41,603 nucleotides of DNA from Moraxellaceae bacterium (GTDB lineage: Bacteria > Pseudomonadota > Gammaproteobacteria > Pseudomonadales > Moraxellaceae). Where the stretch lies: the NCBI GenBank assembly GCA_025363155.1, contig JANYEL010000037.1, positions 1 to 41,603 on the forward strand. The letters are read 5' to 3'. Under the pieces are notes generated by a model. That model had not been told where the DNA came from. It made no database searches and was given only the letters and a program-made list of their open reading frames with translations. Of the stretch, positions 27,905-36,446 are shown one piece after another. Position 1 is the stretch's first letter. Every line of letters starts with the position of its first letter. Position numbers and translations under genes: made by a program.

Positions 27905-29625
27905 GCAGTATGACAAAGACGAAAAGCTCTGCTGGTGCAACTGTGCTACCAACTTGGTATGAGGTGCTTGCTACTCATCTTTTAGCCAAGTTTCCACAAA
28001 CAGCTGAACCGACTAAACAAACGATTTCACAATGCATTCTTGATTTGGGTAGTGCTTTAGAGCAAGGCGATACCTGTCTCAAGCGAACTGTTGAACCTAG
28101 CGATGATGCATGGTTGTCACATCCATTATTTGTTAGTGATGAGTTTGCATTAGAGACGCCTGCGCCGTTAGTCGTCATGCAAGATGGTCAGGGCTGTCAA
28201 TATATCTATTTCTATCGTCACTGGCAGCAAGAGTGGCAACTTGCGGAACGTCTAGCAGCTTTGCTCAATCCTGAGACTGCCCCCAAAGCAGCACAGGTGG
28301 ATTTATCCAGCGAAAACTCGCTTAAAGATTTGCAAATACAGGCGATTGAGATGGCTGCAAAGTCGCCTTTTTCATTGATTACGGGTGGGCCAGGGACGGG
28401 TAAAACGTATACATTGGCGCGGATTGTGAAAGCATTGCAACTCGCGCAGCCTAATCTTCGTGTGGCTCTCGCTGCACCAACGGGTAAAGCTGCGCAGCGC
28501 ATGCAAAGTGTGCTGGCGAATGAATTTGAAAATGCCAAAATTAAGAATCTGAAAGTACAAGACGCACAAACCATCCACCGTTTACTTGGATTGGGTGGTC
28601 GCAGTATGCCGCGTTATCATCGTTATGAACCATTGCCGTTTGATTTGATCATCATTGATGAAGGATCAATGTTGGATTTGGCGTTGGCGAGTTTATTGTT
28701 TGATGCAATTGCGGTCGGCACGCGCGTGATTATTCTCGGCGATGCTGATCAATTGGCGGCGGTGGATGCGGGCGCGGTTTTGGCCGATTTAGGTGAGTCG
28801 GTTGCATTGAAACCTTATCGAATTCATTTGCAAGAAAGTAATCGTTTTAAAGCCGATGAAGGGATTGGTTTACTGGCAAATGGTGTATTGCGACAGGATG
28901 AAACGTCTGTGCTTGAAGCATTGACAGGCAATGAGCAAGTTCAATATTTTGATTTGGATAAATCCAAAAAGAATCAAATTTTCAAACAATTGTGGCATGG
29001 TTTTGCCGCGTATGTTGCCTGTTTGGAATCATTGAAAACGGCAACATATCCATTACAGGAAGCGTCTGTCAAAGCATTATTTATCGCCTTCGATCAGTTT
29101 CGCGTGCTTTGCGCGCAGCGTTTTGGTGACTTTGGTGCAAATGCGATTAACCAAGTTTTAGGTGAGCATTTGCAACACGCTTTAAATGATCAAAATGTGC
29201 GAAGTGGCGGTTGGTATGTTGGACGACCTGTGATGGTGACGCGTAACGACTACGGTTTGCGCTTATCAAATGGTGATATCGGTGTGTGTTTGGCAGATGA
29301 AGCGGGGAGGCTTTGGGTTTATTTTCCTGATCGTAATGCGCCGATTGCGGCAACGCGTTTACCACCTGAACAGATTGAAACGGCTTTTGCATTGACCATT
29401 CACAAGTCGCAGGGTTCTGAATTTAGCGTTGTTGCGATGGTTTTAGATGCAAATGCGGAAGAAATGTTGACGCGAGAGCTGATTTATACGGCCATTACCC
29501 GCGCCAAGAAATGTATCCAAGTTTGGTCGGACAAGATGCTTTTGATTAACGCAATTCATAAAAAAAGTAATCGTGTTAGTGGCTTAAAGGTAAATATTGC
29601 GGCACAGATCTCAGTGCTGTATTAA
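27901..29625 (+). CDS. recD: exodeoxyribonuclease V subunit alpha, RecD
   Basis: RecD is the 5'-3' SF1B helicase of RecBCD. It has 574 residues (E. coli 608). The Walker A is GGPGTGKT (162-169); the following motifs are LAAPTGKAAQRM, IIDEGSMLDL, ILGDADQLAAVDAGAVL and the C-terminal HKSQGSEFSVVAMVL...TAITRAKK. The unusual IIDEGSM (rather than DEASM) is a conservative change. The N-terminal RecB-contact domain is short. It is the last gene of recCBD. Its 3' end lies 13 nt before a GacA-type activator site that belongs to the next transcription unit. Confidence 0.96.
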   Translation: MSSMTKTKSSAGATVLPTWYEVLATHLLAKFPQTAEPTKQTISQCILDLGSALEQGDTCLKRTVEPSDDAWLSHPLFVSDEFALETPAPLVVMQDGQGCQYIYFYRHWQQEWQLAERLAALLNPETAPKAAQVDLSSENSLKDLQIQAIEMAAKSPFSLITGGPGTGKTYTLARIVKALQLAQPNLRVALAAPTGKAAQRMQSVLANEFENAKIKNLKVQDAQTIHRLLGLGGRSMPRYHRYEPLPFDLIIIDEGSMLDLALASLLFDAIAVGTRVIILGDADQLAAVDAGAVLADLGESVALKPYRIHLQESNRFKADEGIGLLANGVLRQDETSVLEALTGNEQVQYFDLDKSKKNQIFKQLWHGFAAYVACLESLKTATYPLQEASVKALFIAFDQFRVLCAQRFGDFGANAINQVLGEHLQHALNDQNVRSGGWYVGRPVMVTRNDYGLRLSNGDIGVCLADEAGRLWVYFPDRNAPIAATRLPPEQIETAFALTIHKSQGSEFSVVAMVLDANAEEMLTRELIYTAITRAKKCIQVWSDKMLLINAIHKKSNRVSGLKVNIAAQISVLY

Positions 29626-29638
29626 TTGTTAGACAAAA

Positions 29639-29656
29639 TGTACGCATTCGCTTACA
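29639..29656 (+). promoter_or_regulatory. GacA-type upstream activating sequence
   Basis: TGTACGCATTCGCTTACA matches the Pseudomonas GacA box TGTAAG-N6-CTTACA at 11 of 12 fixed positions. It lies between the recD stop and the predicted sRNA, about 65 nt upstream (centre to expected start), the position typical of rsmX/Y/Z promoters. CATAAT at 29701-29706 may be the -10; no -35 is well placed for it (TTGACA at 29671 is 24 nt away), which fits an activator-dependent promoter. The box is seen in the sequence; its use is inferred. Confidence 0.7.
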
Positions 29657-29711
29657 TAAGTTGACGTTTCTTGACACTATTACCGCACATCGTATCTAAG
29701 CATAATACTCA

Positions 29712-29869
29712 CACGGCGCAGGGATGTCGGCATGGATTGCCAAAGGGAAGGACTGCCGTAGGAAGCAAACGTAATTAGTTCATGATGAACTATGATCGGT
29801 AAGGATGCAATAACAGGACGTTAAAATGTGGAACCCGCGCTATCAGGATGAGATTAGTGCGGGTTTTTT
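29712..29869 (+). ncRNA. RsmX/Y/Z (CsrB-type) CsrA-titrating small RNA, predicted
   Basis: This ORF-free RNA of about 158 nt has nine GGA triplets (29722, 29734, 29746, 29750, 29761, 29803, 29816, 29830 and 29846). Two sit in pentaloops of perfect 4-bp hairpins: GGCA-TGGAT-TGCC (29729-29741) and TAAC-AGGAC-GTTA (29811-29823). A third is in the terminator loop. A further hairpin TAGTTC-ATGAT-GAACTA (29776-29792) carries none. In known Rsm/Csr RNAs such GGA loops bind and sequester CsrA/RsmA, freeing target mRNAs. With the GacA box upstream and a strong terminator downstream, this is a complete rsm gene layout. The 5' end is estimated. Confidence 0.8.
29832..29869 (+). terminator. intrinsic terminator of the sRNA gene
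   Basis: AACCCGCGCTA (29832-29842) pairs with TAGTGCGGGTT (29855-29865) with one G-T pair, followed by six T ending at 29869. The 12-nt loop contains the last GGA. Confidence 0.93.
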
Positions 29870-29953
29870 ATTGCGCATCGTTTGTGAATAAAAATAAAGC
29901 AAATTTTATCCTCTCGTATTTTAATTTACCAAATTCATATCCAATATTAGTAG

Positions 29954-30031
29954 TTCACTGAGCGGAGTCGAAGTGGACATCTCAGACTTCAGTTGTTTTT
30001 CGCCGCTCATTTCGACTCCGCTCAATGTGCT
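29954..30031. repeat. REP-like inverted pair
   Basis: CACTGAGCGGAGTCGAAGTG (29956-29975) recurs inverted as CATTTCGACTCCGCTCAATG (30008-30027); the core TGAGCGGAGTCGAA is perfect in both. About 30 nt separate the arms. Repeats with this core are scattered in intergenic DNA of many bacteria. The rest of 29870-30051 is AT-rich, and I see no gene in it. Confidence 0.75.
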
Positions 30032-30051
30032 ATTTCTTTGTCCATCTAAGA

Positions 30052-30978
30052 TTAAGCCACCTCAGCCAGCGCCGCTTCACGCACGGTTTGGATATCTAAA
30101 CTCGCATTACACAGCTCAATAAATTTATACGCAAATCCACGCAGGACGTGATTTCGGCGTACAGCGATCAGTGTCGTGTTTTCACCAAACAATGACGTTT
30201 CAATCTGCTGCAAACGGCGGTCGCGCTCAACATTGAATGCAATCGACGCCACAATTCCCACGCCCATGCCGAGTTCAACGTAGGTTTTAATTACGTCGGC
30301 ATCCAGTGCTGACATGACGATATCAGGCGTCAGTTTGGCTTGTTTAAAGGTATCGTCAATCTTCGAACGACCTGTAAAACCGCCGTGATAAGTGATGAGT
30401 GGCCATTTCGCCAAGTCTGACAAAGTAATGGTTTGCTGCTGCGCCAGCGCATGACCTTGCGGCACGATCAGGCTGTGTTTCCATTGATAATATGGAAATG
30501 CCGCCAGTTGCGGATAGCTAGTCAATGATTCCGTCGCGATGCCAATATCCGCTTCGCCGTGTGCGACCATTTCGGCAATTTCAACAGGGCTGGCTTGTTG
30601 CAAGACCAAATGTACCTTCGGAAACGCTTGCTTAAAGCGCGCAACAATCGGCGGCAGCACGTAGCAGGCTTGCGTGTGCGTGGTGGCAATGATCAGTTCG
30701 CCTTCTTCGGTGGCGGTGAAATCCGATGCTAGGCGTTTGATATTGTCCGCGTCGATCAGCATGCGATCGACGATACTGGACAATGCGACACCTGGCTCGG
30801 TTAAGCCTAAAAGACGTTTGCCTTTACGAATAAAAAGTTGTACGCCAAGCTCATCTTCGAGGTCTTTGATGTGTTTACTGACACCTGATTGTGAGGTGTA
30901 CAGTGCCGCCGCCGCCTCGGTAAGGTTGAATTTTTGGCGAATGGTTTCGCGAATGATGCGTAATTGTTGAAAGTTCAT
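30052..30978 (-). CDS. cbl: Cbl/CysB-type LysR regulator of sulfur assimilation
   Basis: This is a 308-residue LysR-type activator. The HTH (about residues 18-40) is followed by YTSQSGVSKHIKDLEDELGVQLFIRKGKRLLG, and the effector domain carries IATTHTQA, GFTGRSKIDD and DADVIKTYVELGMGVGIVAS, all hallmarks of the CysB/Cbl group. The N-terminus (MNFQQLRIIRE) and GKRLLGLTEPG are closer to Cbl than to CysB of E. coli; Cbl responds to sulfate starvation (adenosine phosphosulfate) and controls alternative sulfur use. AGAGGA is a good ribosome-binding site. It lies at the end of the sulfate transporter locus, with its own 230-nt upstream region. Confidence 0.88.
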   Translation of the reverse strand: MNFQQLRIIRETIRQKFNLTEAAAALYTSQSGVSKHIKDLEDELGVQLFIRKGKRLLGLTEPGVALSSIVDRMLIDADNIKRLASDFTATEEGELIIATTHTQACYVLPPIVARFKQAFPKVHLVLQQASPVEIAEMVAHGEADIGIATESLTSYPQLAAFPYYQWKHSLIVPQGHALAQQQTITLSDLAKWPLITYHGGFTGRSKIDDTFKQAKLTPDIVMSALDADVIKTYVELGMGVGIVASIAFNVERDRRLQQIETSLFGENTTLIAVRRNHVLRGFAYKFIELCNASLDIQTVREAALAEVA

Positions 30979-31210
30979 AATCAGGTTTCCTCTACAATAT
31001 ATTGGTTCATGTAAATCTTTAAAACTGATTAAAGATCATATGACTAGATGAAAATATTCATTTGTAATGGGTAATTTGTTTATCAGTAAACTGATGGATT
31101 AAAGCTATTCTATATGAATTTTTTATAAATAAAACCATTCTTTATATAACAATAACAGATAAGGTTTTTCGTTAATTCGTACATCAGTTTTCATAAAGTG
31201 CTTCGTTTGT

Positions 31211-32290
31211 TTAAGCGGTTTTTTTGTCCGCTTCAGATAAATCACGTTCAAATACATGCAAGTTCTTTGCCGTGATCCACACTTGTTGCTGTGGTTTCAA
31301 ATTCAATGCTGCCAAGCTTTCGGCAGCCAGACTAATTTCAATGATCTGACCATGCGCGTCCAGCACTTCGACATGGGTGTGACCTGCAATCCACACTTCG
31401 CGGATCACGGTTGCAGCCAATGATGATGAGCCTTGTTGCGTGGTCTGAATTTCAAGCTCATGTGGACGCGCAAATGCAATCACCTCACCTTGATGATAAG
31501 AGGCAGGCAATGCCAAGGTGTCCTGCTTAAGTTGCAATTGCGAACCATTGACGCGACCTTCAAAGCGATTCGCTTGACCCAAAAAGTCGAACACAAACGG
31601 CGTTGCAGGTTTTTCATACACTTCACGCGGACTGCCAATCTGCTCGACACGACCCTGATTCATGACAATAATCTTATCGGCAACTTCCAACGCTTCTTCT
31701 TGATCGTGGGTCACGAAAATAGACGTGATGTGCAGTTCGTCATGCAAGTTACGTAACCAACGGCGCAGCTCTTTACGCACTTTTGCGTCGAGCGCACCAA
31801 ACGGTTCATCGAGCAATAACACGCGTGGTTCAACTGCGAGTGCGCGTGCTAATGCAATACGTTGACGTTGACCACCAGACAGTTGTGATGGGAAACGATC
31901 CGCCAAGAAACCGAGTTGCACCAAGTCTAAGAGTTGGAGAACGCGACGTTTGATTTCGTTCTCATTCGGACGTGTCTTTCGTGGGCGAACGCGCAAACCA
32001 AAAGCCACGTTATCAAACACCGTCATGTGACGGAACAGCGCGTAATGTTGAAATACAAAACCGACTTGGCGTTGACGTACATGGGTGCCCGTCGCGTCTT
32101 CGCCTTCTAGGAGGACGTGACCGTGATCAGCACTTTCTAGTCCTGCGATGATGCGCAGCAAACTGGTTTTTCCACAGCCTGAAGGTCCGAGCAGGGCAAC
32201 CAATTCGCCTTCTGGGAAGTCGAGTGAAATATCTTTGAGTGCATGGAAATCACCAAAGAATTTATCGATATTTTTAACTTGAATGCTCAT
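31211..32290 (-). CDS. cysA: sulfate/thiosulfate ABC transporter ATP-binding protein
   Basis: CysA is the ATPase that drives CysTW-mediated sulfate/thiosulfate import. It has 359 residues. Walker A GPSGCGKT is at 35-42, the Q-loop at about 81 (FQHYALF), the signature LSGGQ at 137-141, Walker B LLLDEP at 158-163, and the H-loop in VTHDQEEA. After the ATPase domain comes a C-terminal TOBE-like regulatory part (about 240-345) as in other CysA proteins. It follows cysW with a 66-nt gap on the same strand. Confidence 0.96.
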   Translation of the reverse strand: MSIQVKNIDKFFGDFHALKDISLDFPEGELVALLGPSGCGKTSLLRIIAGLESADHGHVLLEGEDATGTHVRQRQVGFVFQHYALFRHMTVFDNVAFGLRVRPRKTRPNENEIKRRVLQLLDLVQLGFLADRFPSQLSGGQRQRIALARALAVEPRVLLLDEPFGALDAKVRKELRRWLRNLHDELHITSIFVTHDQEEALEVADKIIVMNQGRVEQIGSPREVYEKPATPFVFDFLGQANRFEGRVNGSQLQLKQDTLALPASYHQGEVIAFARPHELEIQTTQQGSSSLAATVIREVWIAGHTHVEVLDAHGQIIEISLAAESLAALNLKPQQQVWITAKNLHVFERDLSEADKKTA

Positions 32291-32356
32291 CTTAATTTCT
32301 CGCTAATTTGTTTATAAAATCATCTGAATCAATGTATTTGTATCGCTAATCTTCAA

Positions 32357-33235
32357 TTAATCTTTTGTATCTTTACTAGCACGACCTTCAACCCATGTCT
32401 TAATCAACAAGGTGATCAGTGCCAAAAATGCCAGTAGCGATGCCACGGCAAACGCCGCACTAAAGCTATATTCGTTATACAAAATCTCGACTTGCAGCGG
32501 CAGAGTGTTGGTTTCACCTCGAATGTGTCCTGACACCACAGACACCGCACCGAACTCACCCATTGCCCGTGCATTACACAGAATCACGCCGTACAACAAA
32601 CCCCATTTGATATTTGGTAATGTCACATGCCAGAAGGTCTGCCAGCCATTTGCACCGAGGACAATCGCGGCTTCTTCCTCTTCAGTGCCTTGCGCTTCCA
32701 TCAATGGAATCAATTCACGTGCAACAAACGGTACGGTAATAAACACAGTCGCTAAAATAATCCCAAGCGGCGTATAGATGACTTTAAAATCAATGTCAGA
32801 CAACCAGCCACCCAACCATCCGCGACTACCAAACACCAAAACCAACATCAAACCTGCGACCACAGGCGACACCGAAAATGGCAAGTCGATCAATGTGGTC
32901 AGCAATGCTTTGCCACGGAATTGAAACTTGGCAATCGACCACGCCGCAGCAAGTCCAAAAATCACATTCAAAGGCACCGCAACAGCAGCGGTTAATAAGG
33001 TCAATTTAACGGCTGACCAAGTTTCAGCATTGACCAATGCATCCAAATACGTCTGCCAGCCATGACGAAACGCTTCGACAAACACAAGCACGAGTGGTAA
33101 CAATAAACACAACACAAAAAATATTAAGCTGATGCCCAAAATCAATGCGCGCAGCCAACCTGCCTCACGCGTCGAATCGTTTTTTTGCAGGCGTTCGGCC
33201 AGCTCATACGCACTTAAAGAAGACCCAATACTCAT
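32357..33235 (-). CDS. cysW: sulfate ABC transporter permease CysW
   Basis: CysW is one of the two permeases of the sulfate/thiosulfate ABC importer. It has 292 residues (E. coli 291) with about six transmembrane helices. The cytoplasmic EAA-type loop EEEEAAIVLGANGWQTFWHVTLPNIKWGL contacts CysA. NARAMGEFGAVSVVSG is the CysW-type signature just after it (compare AIGEYGSV in CysT). The first 20 residues before the first helix are polar. It stands 77 nt downstream of cysT, within one operon. Confidence 0.95.
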   Translation of the reverse strand: MSIGSSLSAYELAERLQKNDSTREAGWLRALILGISLIFFVLCLLLPLVLVFVEAFRHGWQTYLDALVNAETWSAVKLTLLTAAVAVPLNVIFGLAAAWSIAKFQFRGKALLTTLIDLPFSVSPVVAGLMLVLVFGSRGWLGGWLSDIDFKVIYTPLGIILATVFITVPFVARELIPLMEAQGTEEEEAAIVLGANGWQTFWHVTLPNIKWGLLYGVILCNARAMGEFGAVSVVSGHIRGETNTLPLQVEILYNEYSFSAAFAVASLLAFLALITLLIKTWVEGRASKDTKD

Positions 33236-33312
33236 GACTACACACTCACAATTCGCAAATTTTTAACTTATTTAATAAAGCGTTTTAAATCTATTTTGGT
33301 TCAAGTTGACGG

Positions 33313-34146
33313 TCATGAAACTGCGGTACGACCTGTTTTACGACTTGCCCAGTTTTGTAGAATGTTAATCAGGAACAATAAAAAGAAAGAAATAATCATC
33401 ATGATCGCGGCAATCACGGTCGCGCCAACATAGTCGTATTCTTCCAAATGAGACACGATCAGTAGTGGCGCAATTTCAGTTTTATAAGGAATATTGCCGG
33501 CGATAAAGATCACTGAACCGTATTCACCGATCGCGCGTGCAAATGCCAATGCAAAACCAGTGAGCAGTGCTGGAAATAGAACAGGCAAGATCACATACCA
33601 AATCGTCTGCCAGCGCCGCGCGCCGAGTGCCGTCGCTGCTTCCTCAAGTTCTACCTCTAAATCAGCTAATACAGGCTGAACGGTACGTACCACAAATGGC
33701 AGACCAATAAAGATCAAGGCGAGGGTGACACCGACACGGGTATAAGCCACTTTGAAACCCAACGGCTCAATGATGTGACCGATCCAACCGTTGCTTGCAT
33801 AAAGTGTAGTGAGTGCGATACCTGCAACCGCAGTCGGCAAAGCAAATGGCAAATCGATCAATGCATCAACCCAGCGTTTACCTGGGAATGAATAGCGCAC
33901 CAATGACCATGCGAGTAGTAATCCAAAGAACACATTAATCAGTGCGGCAATCAATGACGAACCAAACGTCAAATAAAACGAGGCTTGTACGCGTGATGAT
34001 TGCAGGATACCCAGTAAATCTTCGCCACTAATGCCAGATGCTTTGATAAAAACGGCTGACAATGGAATCAATACCACGAGTGATAGATATATCAGCGTGA
34101 AGCCTAATGACAAATTAAAACCTGGTAAAACACGTGTCGCACTCAT
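33313..34146 (-). CDS. cysT: sulfate ABC transporter permease CysT (CysU)
   Basis: CysT is the partner permease of CysW. From the ATG at 34146 it has 277 residues, as in E. coli; GAGG lies 6-9 nt ahead, and the GTG four codons upstream merely includes that ribosome-binding site. There are about six transmembrane helices. ELEEAATALGARRWQTIWYVILPVLFPALL is the EAA loop for CysA, and ARAIGEYGSVIFIAGN is the CysT signature. It is separated from the upstream hydrolase gene by 176 nt, mostly a long palindromic repeat that might weaken read-through. Confidence 0.95.
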   Translation of the reverse strand: MSATRVLPGFNLSLGFTLIYLSLVVLIPLSAVFIKASGISGEDLLGILQSSRVQASFYLTFGSSLIAALINVFFGLLLAWSLVRYSFPGKRWVDALIDLPFALPTAVAGIALTTLYASNGWIGHIIEPLGFKVAYTRVGVTLALIFIGLPFVVRTVQPVLADLEVELEEAATALGARRWQTIWYVILPVLFPALLTGFALAFARAIGEYGSVIFIAGNIPYKTEIAPLLIVSHLEEYDYVGATVIAAIMMIISFFLLFLINILQNWASRKTGRTAVS

Positions 34147-34193
34147 GGCTAGCCTCACAAATTGAATCGTTGTTCACTTAATCTTTTTTAATT

Positions 34194-34300
34194 AAAGTCA
34201 AAAGCAAATCCCTCCCAGCCTCCCTTTCAAAAAGGGAGGAGCTTTTGAAAAACTCCCTCCTTTGAAAAAGGAGGGTTGGGGAGGATTTTCTTTTGACTTT
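34194..34300. repeat. 107-bp palindromic intergenic repeat (MITE/REP-like)
   Basis: The outer arms AAAGTCAAAAGCAAATCC (34194-34211) and GGATTTTCTTTTGACTTT (34283-34300) are inverted at 17 of 18 positions. Inside are CCTCCC/GGGAGG-type arms, and each half is itself a foldback (CTCCCTCCTTTGAAAAAGGAGGG in the right half). TCTTTTGACT is repeated directly after the right end (34301-34310). CCTCC-rich intergenic repeats of this kind are widespread in bacteria. No transposase is present, and duplicated target sites are not clear. Confidence 0.8.
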
Positions 34301-34322
34301 TCTTTTGACTCTAAAAACTTCT

Positions 34323-35012
34323 TTAAGAACCAAACGATTTGAACTGTGGTAAAAATCGTTCGTTGTATTCGCTGCTATCAACATCGTGTTGATTTGAAGC
34401 CGTTTGTACAGGTAAATGATGGTTCAATGGTTTAGCGCGTTGTGTACCGTATTTCAGGATATTCAACTCTGAAATCAGTTGTGACCATGCGCCGAAACCA
34501 GATGCCACATTGATGTGGCCTGCATCGCCAAGGTCAATCAACTTTGCACCCCAACGTGTTGCCCACCATTCCGCTGCGTCATAACTCAGCCATGGATCGG
34601 TACGACTAGCGATGACTCGAATCGGTAAGCCAAGCGGTGCGCGCGGTAATACGCGACTAAGCAATGCTGGACTTTCTTTTTTCTCGTCATAGGTTGATCT
34701 TGCAAAACCAGCCAACGTAAAACGTTCTGGTGACGCAGGTGCAACCAACAAAACCCCTGCCACTTTACGCGCCAGTACACGACTGGATAACGCTGACATC
34801 GTGACTAAACAACCAAAGCTATGTGCCACAATCCAAACTGGATCCGTTGCAGTGAGTAGCGCGCGATCCAGTGGTTGTCGCCAAGTGTGAAGAACTGGGT
34901 TGTTCCATTCCACTTGTTCAATGCGTTTGGCATCGTCGAGCTGAGTTTCGAGCCAACTTTGCCAATGGGTTGGTTCACTGCCACCGACACCAGGAAGAAT
35001 AAGCGTTGTCAT
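34323..35012 (-). CDS. RBBP9/YdeN-family alpha/beta serine hydrolase
   Basis: This is a 229-residue alpha/beta hydrolase. MTTLILPGVGGSEPTHWQSWLE is the typical RBBP9/YdeN start. Ser65 lies in the nucleophile elbow VAHSFGC; Asp139 (SRTDPWL) and His166 (DAGHIN) complete the triad, with NVASGFGAW at the end of the fold. The tail after about residue 195 is polar and not part of the fold. The gene sits between sbp and cysT in the same direction, 48 nt after sbp, so it is co-transcribed with sulfate uptake. The substrate is unknown; an ester or amide of a sulfur compound is a guess from position only. Confidence 0.88.
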   Translation of the reverse strand: MTTLILPGVGGSEPTHWQSWLETQLDDAKRIEQVEWNNPVLHTWRQPLDRALLTATDPVWIVAHSFGCLVTMSALSSRVLARKVAGVLLVAPASPERFTLAGFARSTYDEKKESPALLSRVLPRAPLGLPIRVIASRTDPWLSYDAAEWWATRWGAKLIDLGDAGHINVASGFGAWSQLISELNILKYGTQRAKPLNHHLPVQTASNQHDVDSSEYNERFLPQFKSFGS

Positions 35013-35060
35013 ATTCGAGACCTTCTTTGTCTGTCTTGAGTCTGGGCAGTGAGCGTGGTG

Positions 35061-36089
35061 TTATCTAGACGCTGCTGCGTTGTTTGCAGCGACGATCTGG
35101 TCAAAAATACCACCGTTCGCAAAGTGAGCTTTTTGTACAACGCCCCAGCCACCGAACTGTTGATCGATGTTGAACAGTTTTACAGGTGCAAAGTTCTTGG
35201 CGTATTTCGCCGCGATTTCTTTGTTACGTGGACGGTAGAAGTTTTGTGCTGCAATTTCTTGACCTGCTGGTGAATATAAATAGTTCAAATAAGCAGTCGC
35301 CAAATTACGGGTCTTGTGTTTGTCGACGTTTTTGTCAACCAAGGCCACTGTTGGCTCTGCCAACACAGAAATGCTTGGTGTGATGATTTCAAATTTATCA
35401 CCCGCTTCTTTTTTCGCTAAGAATGCTTCATTTTCCCAAGCGAGCAACACATCACCTTGACCACGTTCAGCGAAGGTTGTGGTTGAACCACGTGCGCCTG
35501 AATCGAGCACTTTGGTGTGTGCATAAACTTGTTGAACGAACGCACGAGCTTTCACATCGTTTCCGCCTGGTTGTTGTTTTGCCCAGCCCCATGCAGCAAG
35601 ATAGTTCCAGCGCGCGCCGCCCGAAGTTTTTGGATTTGGTGTGACCACTTCAACGCCTGGCTTAACAATATCGCCCCAGTCTTTGATGTTTTTCGGGTTG
35701 CCTTTGCGCACCAAGAAAACGATGGTTGAGGTGTATGGTGCAGAGTTATCACGGAGACGTGTCTGCCAATCTGCTGGCAACAAGTCAGTGTTTTTTGCAA
35801 TCGCATCGATGTCAGCTGCGAGTGCTAAAGTCACGACATCTGCTTCTAAGCCGTCGATGACTGCGCGGGCTTGTTTGCCTGAACCGCCATGAGATTGTTT
35901 GAATTCAACCTTCTGATGTGTTTTGCTTTCCCAATATTTGCCAAACGATGCGTTAAAAGACTCGTATAATTCACGGGTCGGATCGTAAGAAACGTTGAGC
36001 AATTCGTTAGAAGCTGCAACCGCCGCAAAGCTCGTTGCAAACAGACTGACTGCGAGCAGTGCTGGTCGAAAATTGTGACGGATTGACAT
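35061..36089 (-). CDS. sbp: periplasmic sulfate-binding protein
   Basis: Sbp captures sulfate in the periplasm for CysTWA. It is 342 residues. The signal peptide ends near residue 25 (SFAAVA, then [11 protein letters not shown]). The conserved [29 protein letters not shown] (anion-binding Ser/Gly region) and [17 protein letters not shown] are all present, as is the C-terminal [17 protein letters not shown] is a strong ribosome-binding site. It is the first gene of the sulfate operon; a dyad-rich 357-nt region divides it from rlmD. Confidence 0.96.
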   Translation of the reverse strand: MSIRHNFRPALLAVSLFATSFAAVAASNELLNVSYDPTRELYESFNASFGKYWESKTHQKVEFKQSHGGSGKQARAVIDGLEADVVTLALAADIDAIAKNTDLLPADWQTRLRDNSAPYTSTIVFLVRKGNPKNIKDWGDIVKPGVEVVTPNPKTSGGARWNYLAAWGWAKQQPGGNDVKARAFVQQVYAHTKVLDSGARGSTTTFAERGQGDVLLAWENEAFLAKKEAGDKFEIITPSISVLAEPTVALVDKNVDKHKTRNLATAYLNYLYSPAGQEIAAQNFYRPRNKEIAAKYAKNFAPVKLFNIDQQFGGWGVVQKAHFANGGIFDQIVAANNAAASR

Positions 36090-36446
36090 GCTTTAACCCC
36101 TTTAAATATGAAAATAAGATATAGAAACGTTTAATGTGAAGGCATAGTAAGTAATCCTTTATATGAAAAGAACCATTAAGAATCGCATTACTTATATTAA
36201 AATGTGATTTAGTTTGTTGCTTCATTTACGGTGGTTTGATCGTGTTTTTAAAAAAATGCTTAGAAAAAGTACACGGCAAATAGTGTTGTGTTTTATAATG
36301 CGCGGCGACTGGAATGTTTAACGGATTTAACATACAGGAATAAATATTATTTTTAGTATTATCAATACAATAAAGCGCATGTAGCCAGTATTCGAGTTTC
36401 CGCAATCAGCCATCATTCCATCAGTATTAACCTTGAGACACCATCA
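36090..36446. promoter_or_regulatory. divergent control region between sbp and rlmD
   Basis: No ORF of note is seen. For sbp (-), a dyad TAAGTAAT/ATTACTTA (36148-36155 and 36187-36194) encloses CTTTATAT (36157-36164) and AACCATT (36171-36177), centred about 80 nt before the sbp start, where a CysB/Cbl activator site would be expected. For rlmD (+), TATAAT at 36294-36299 is a likely -10, about 150 nt ahead of the start. The assignments are inferred. Confidence 0.4.

Noticed and set aside
29671-29698. TTGACA with TATCTA as a sigma-70 promoter for the sRNA
   Set aside because: TATCTA is a poor -10 with 16-nt spacing. CATAAT at 29701 fits the GacA box distance better, though neither is proven.
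34178-34384. Minus-strand ORF of 68 codons across the palindrome
   Set aside because: It is made of the repeat and the 3' end of the hydrolase gene in another frame, is basic and low in complexity, and has no ribosome-binding site.
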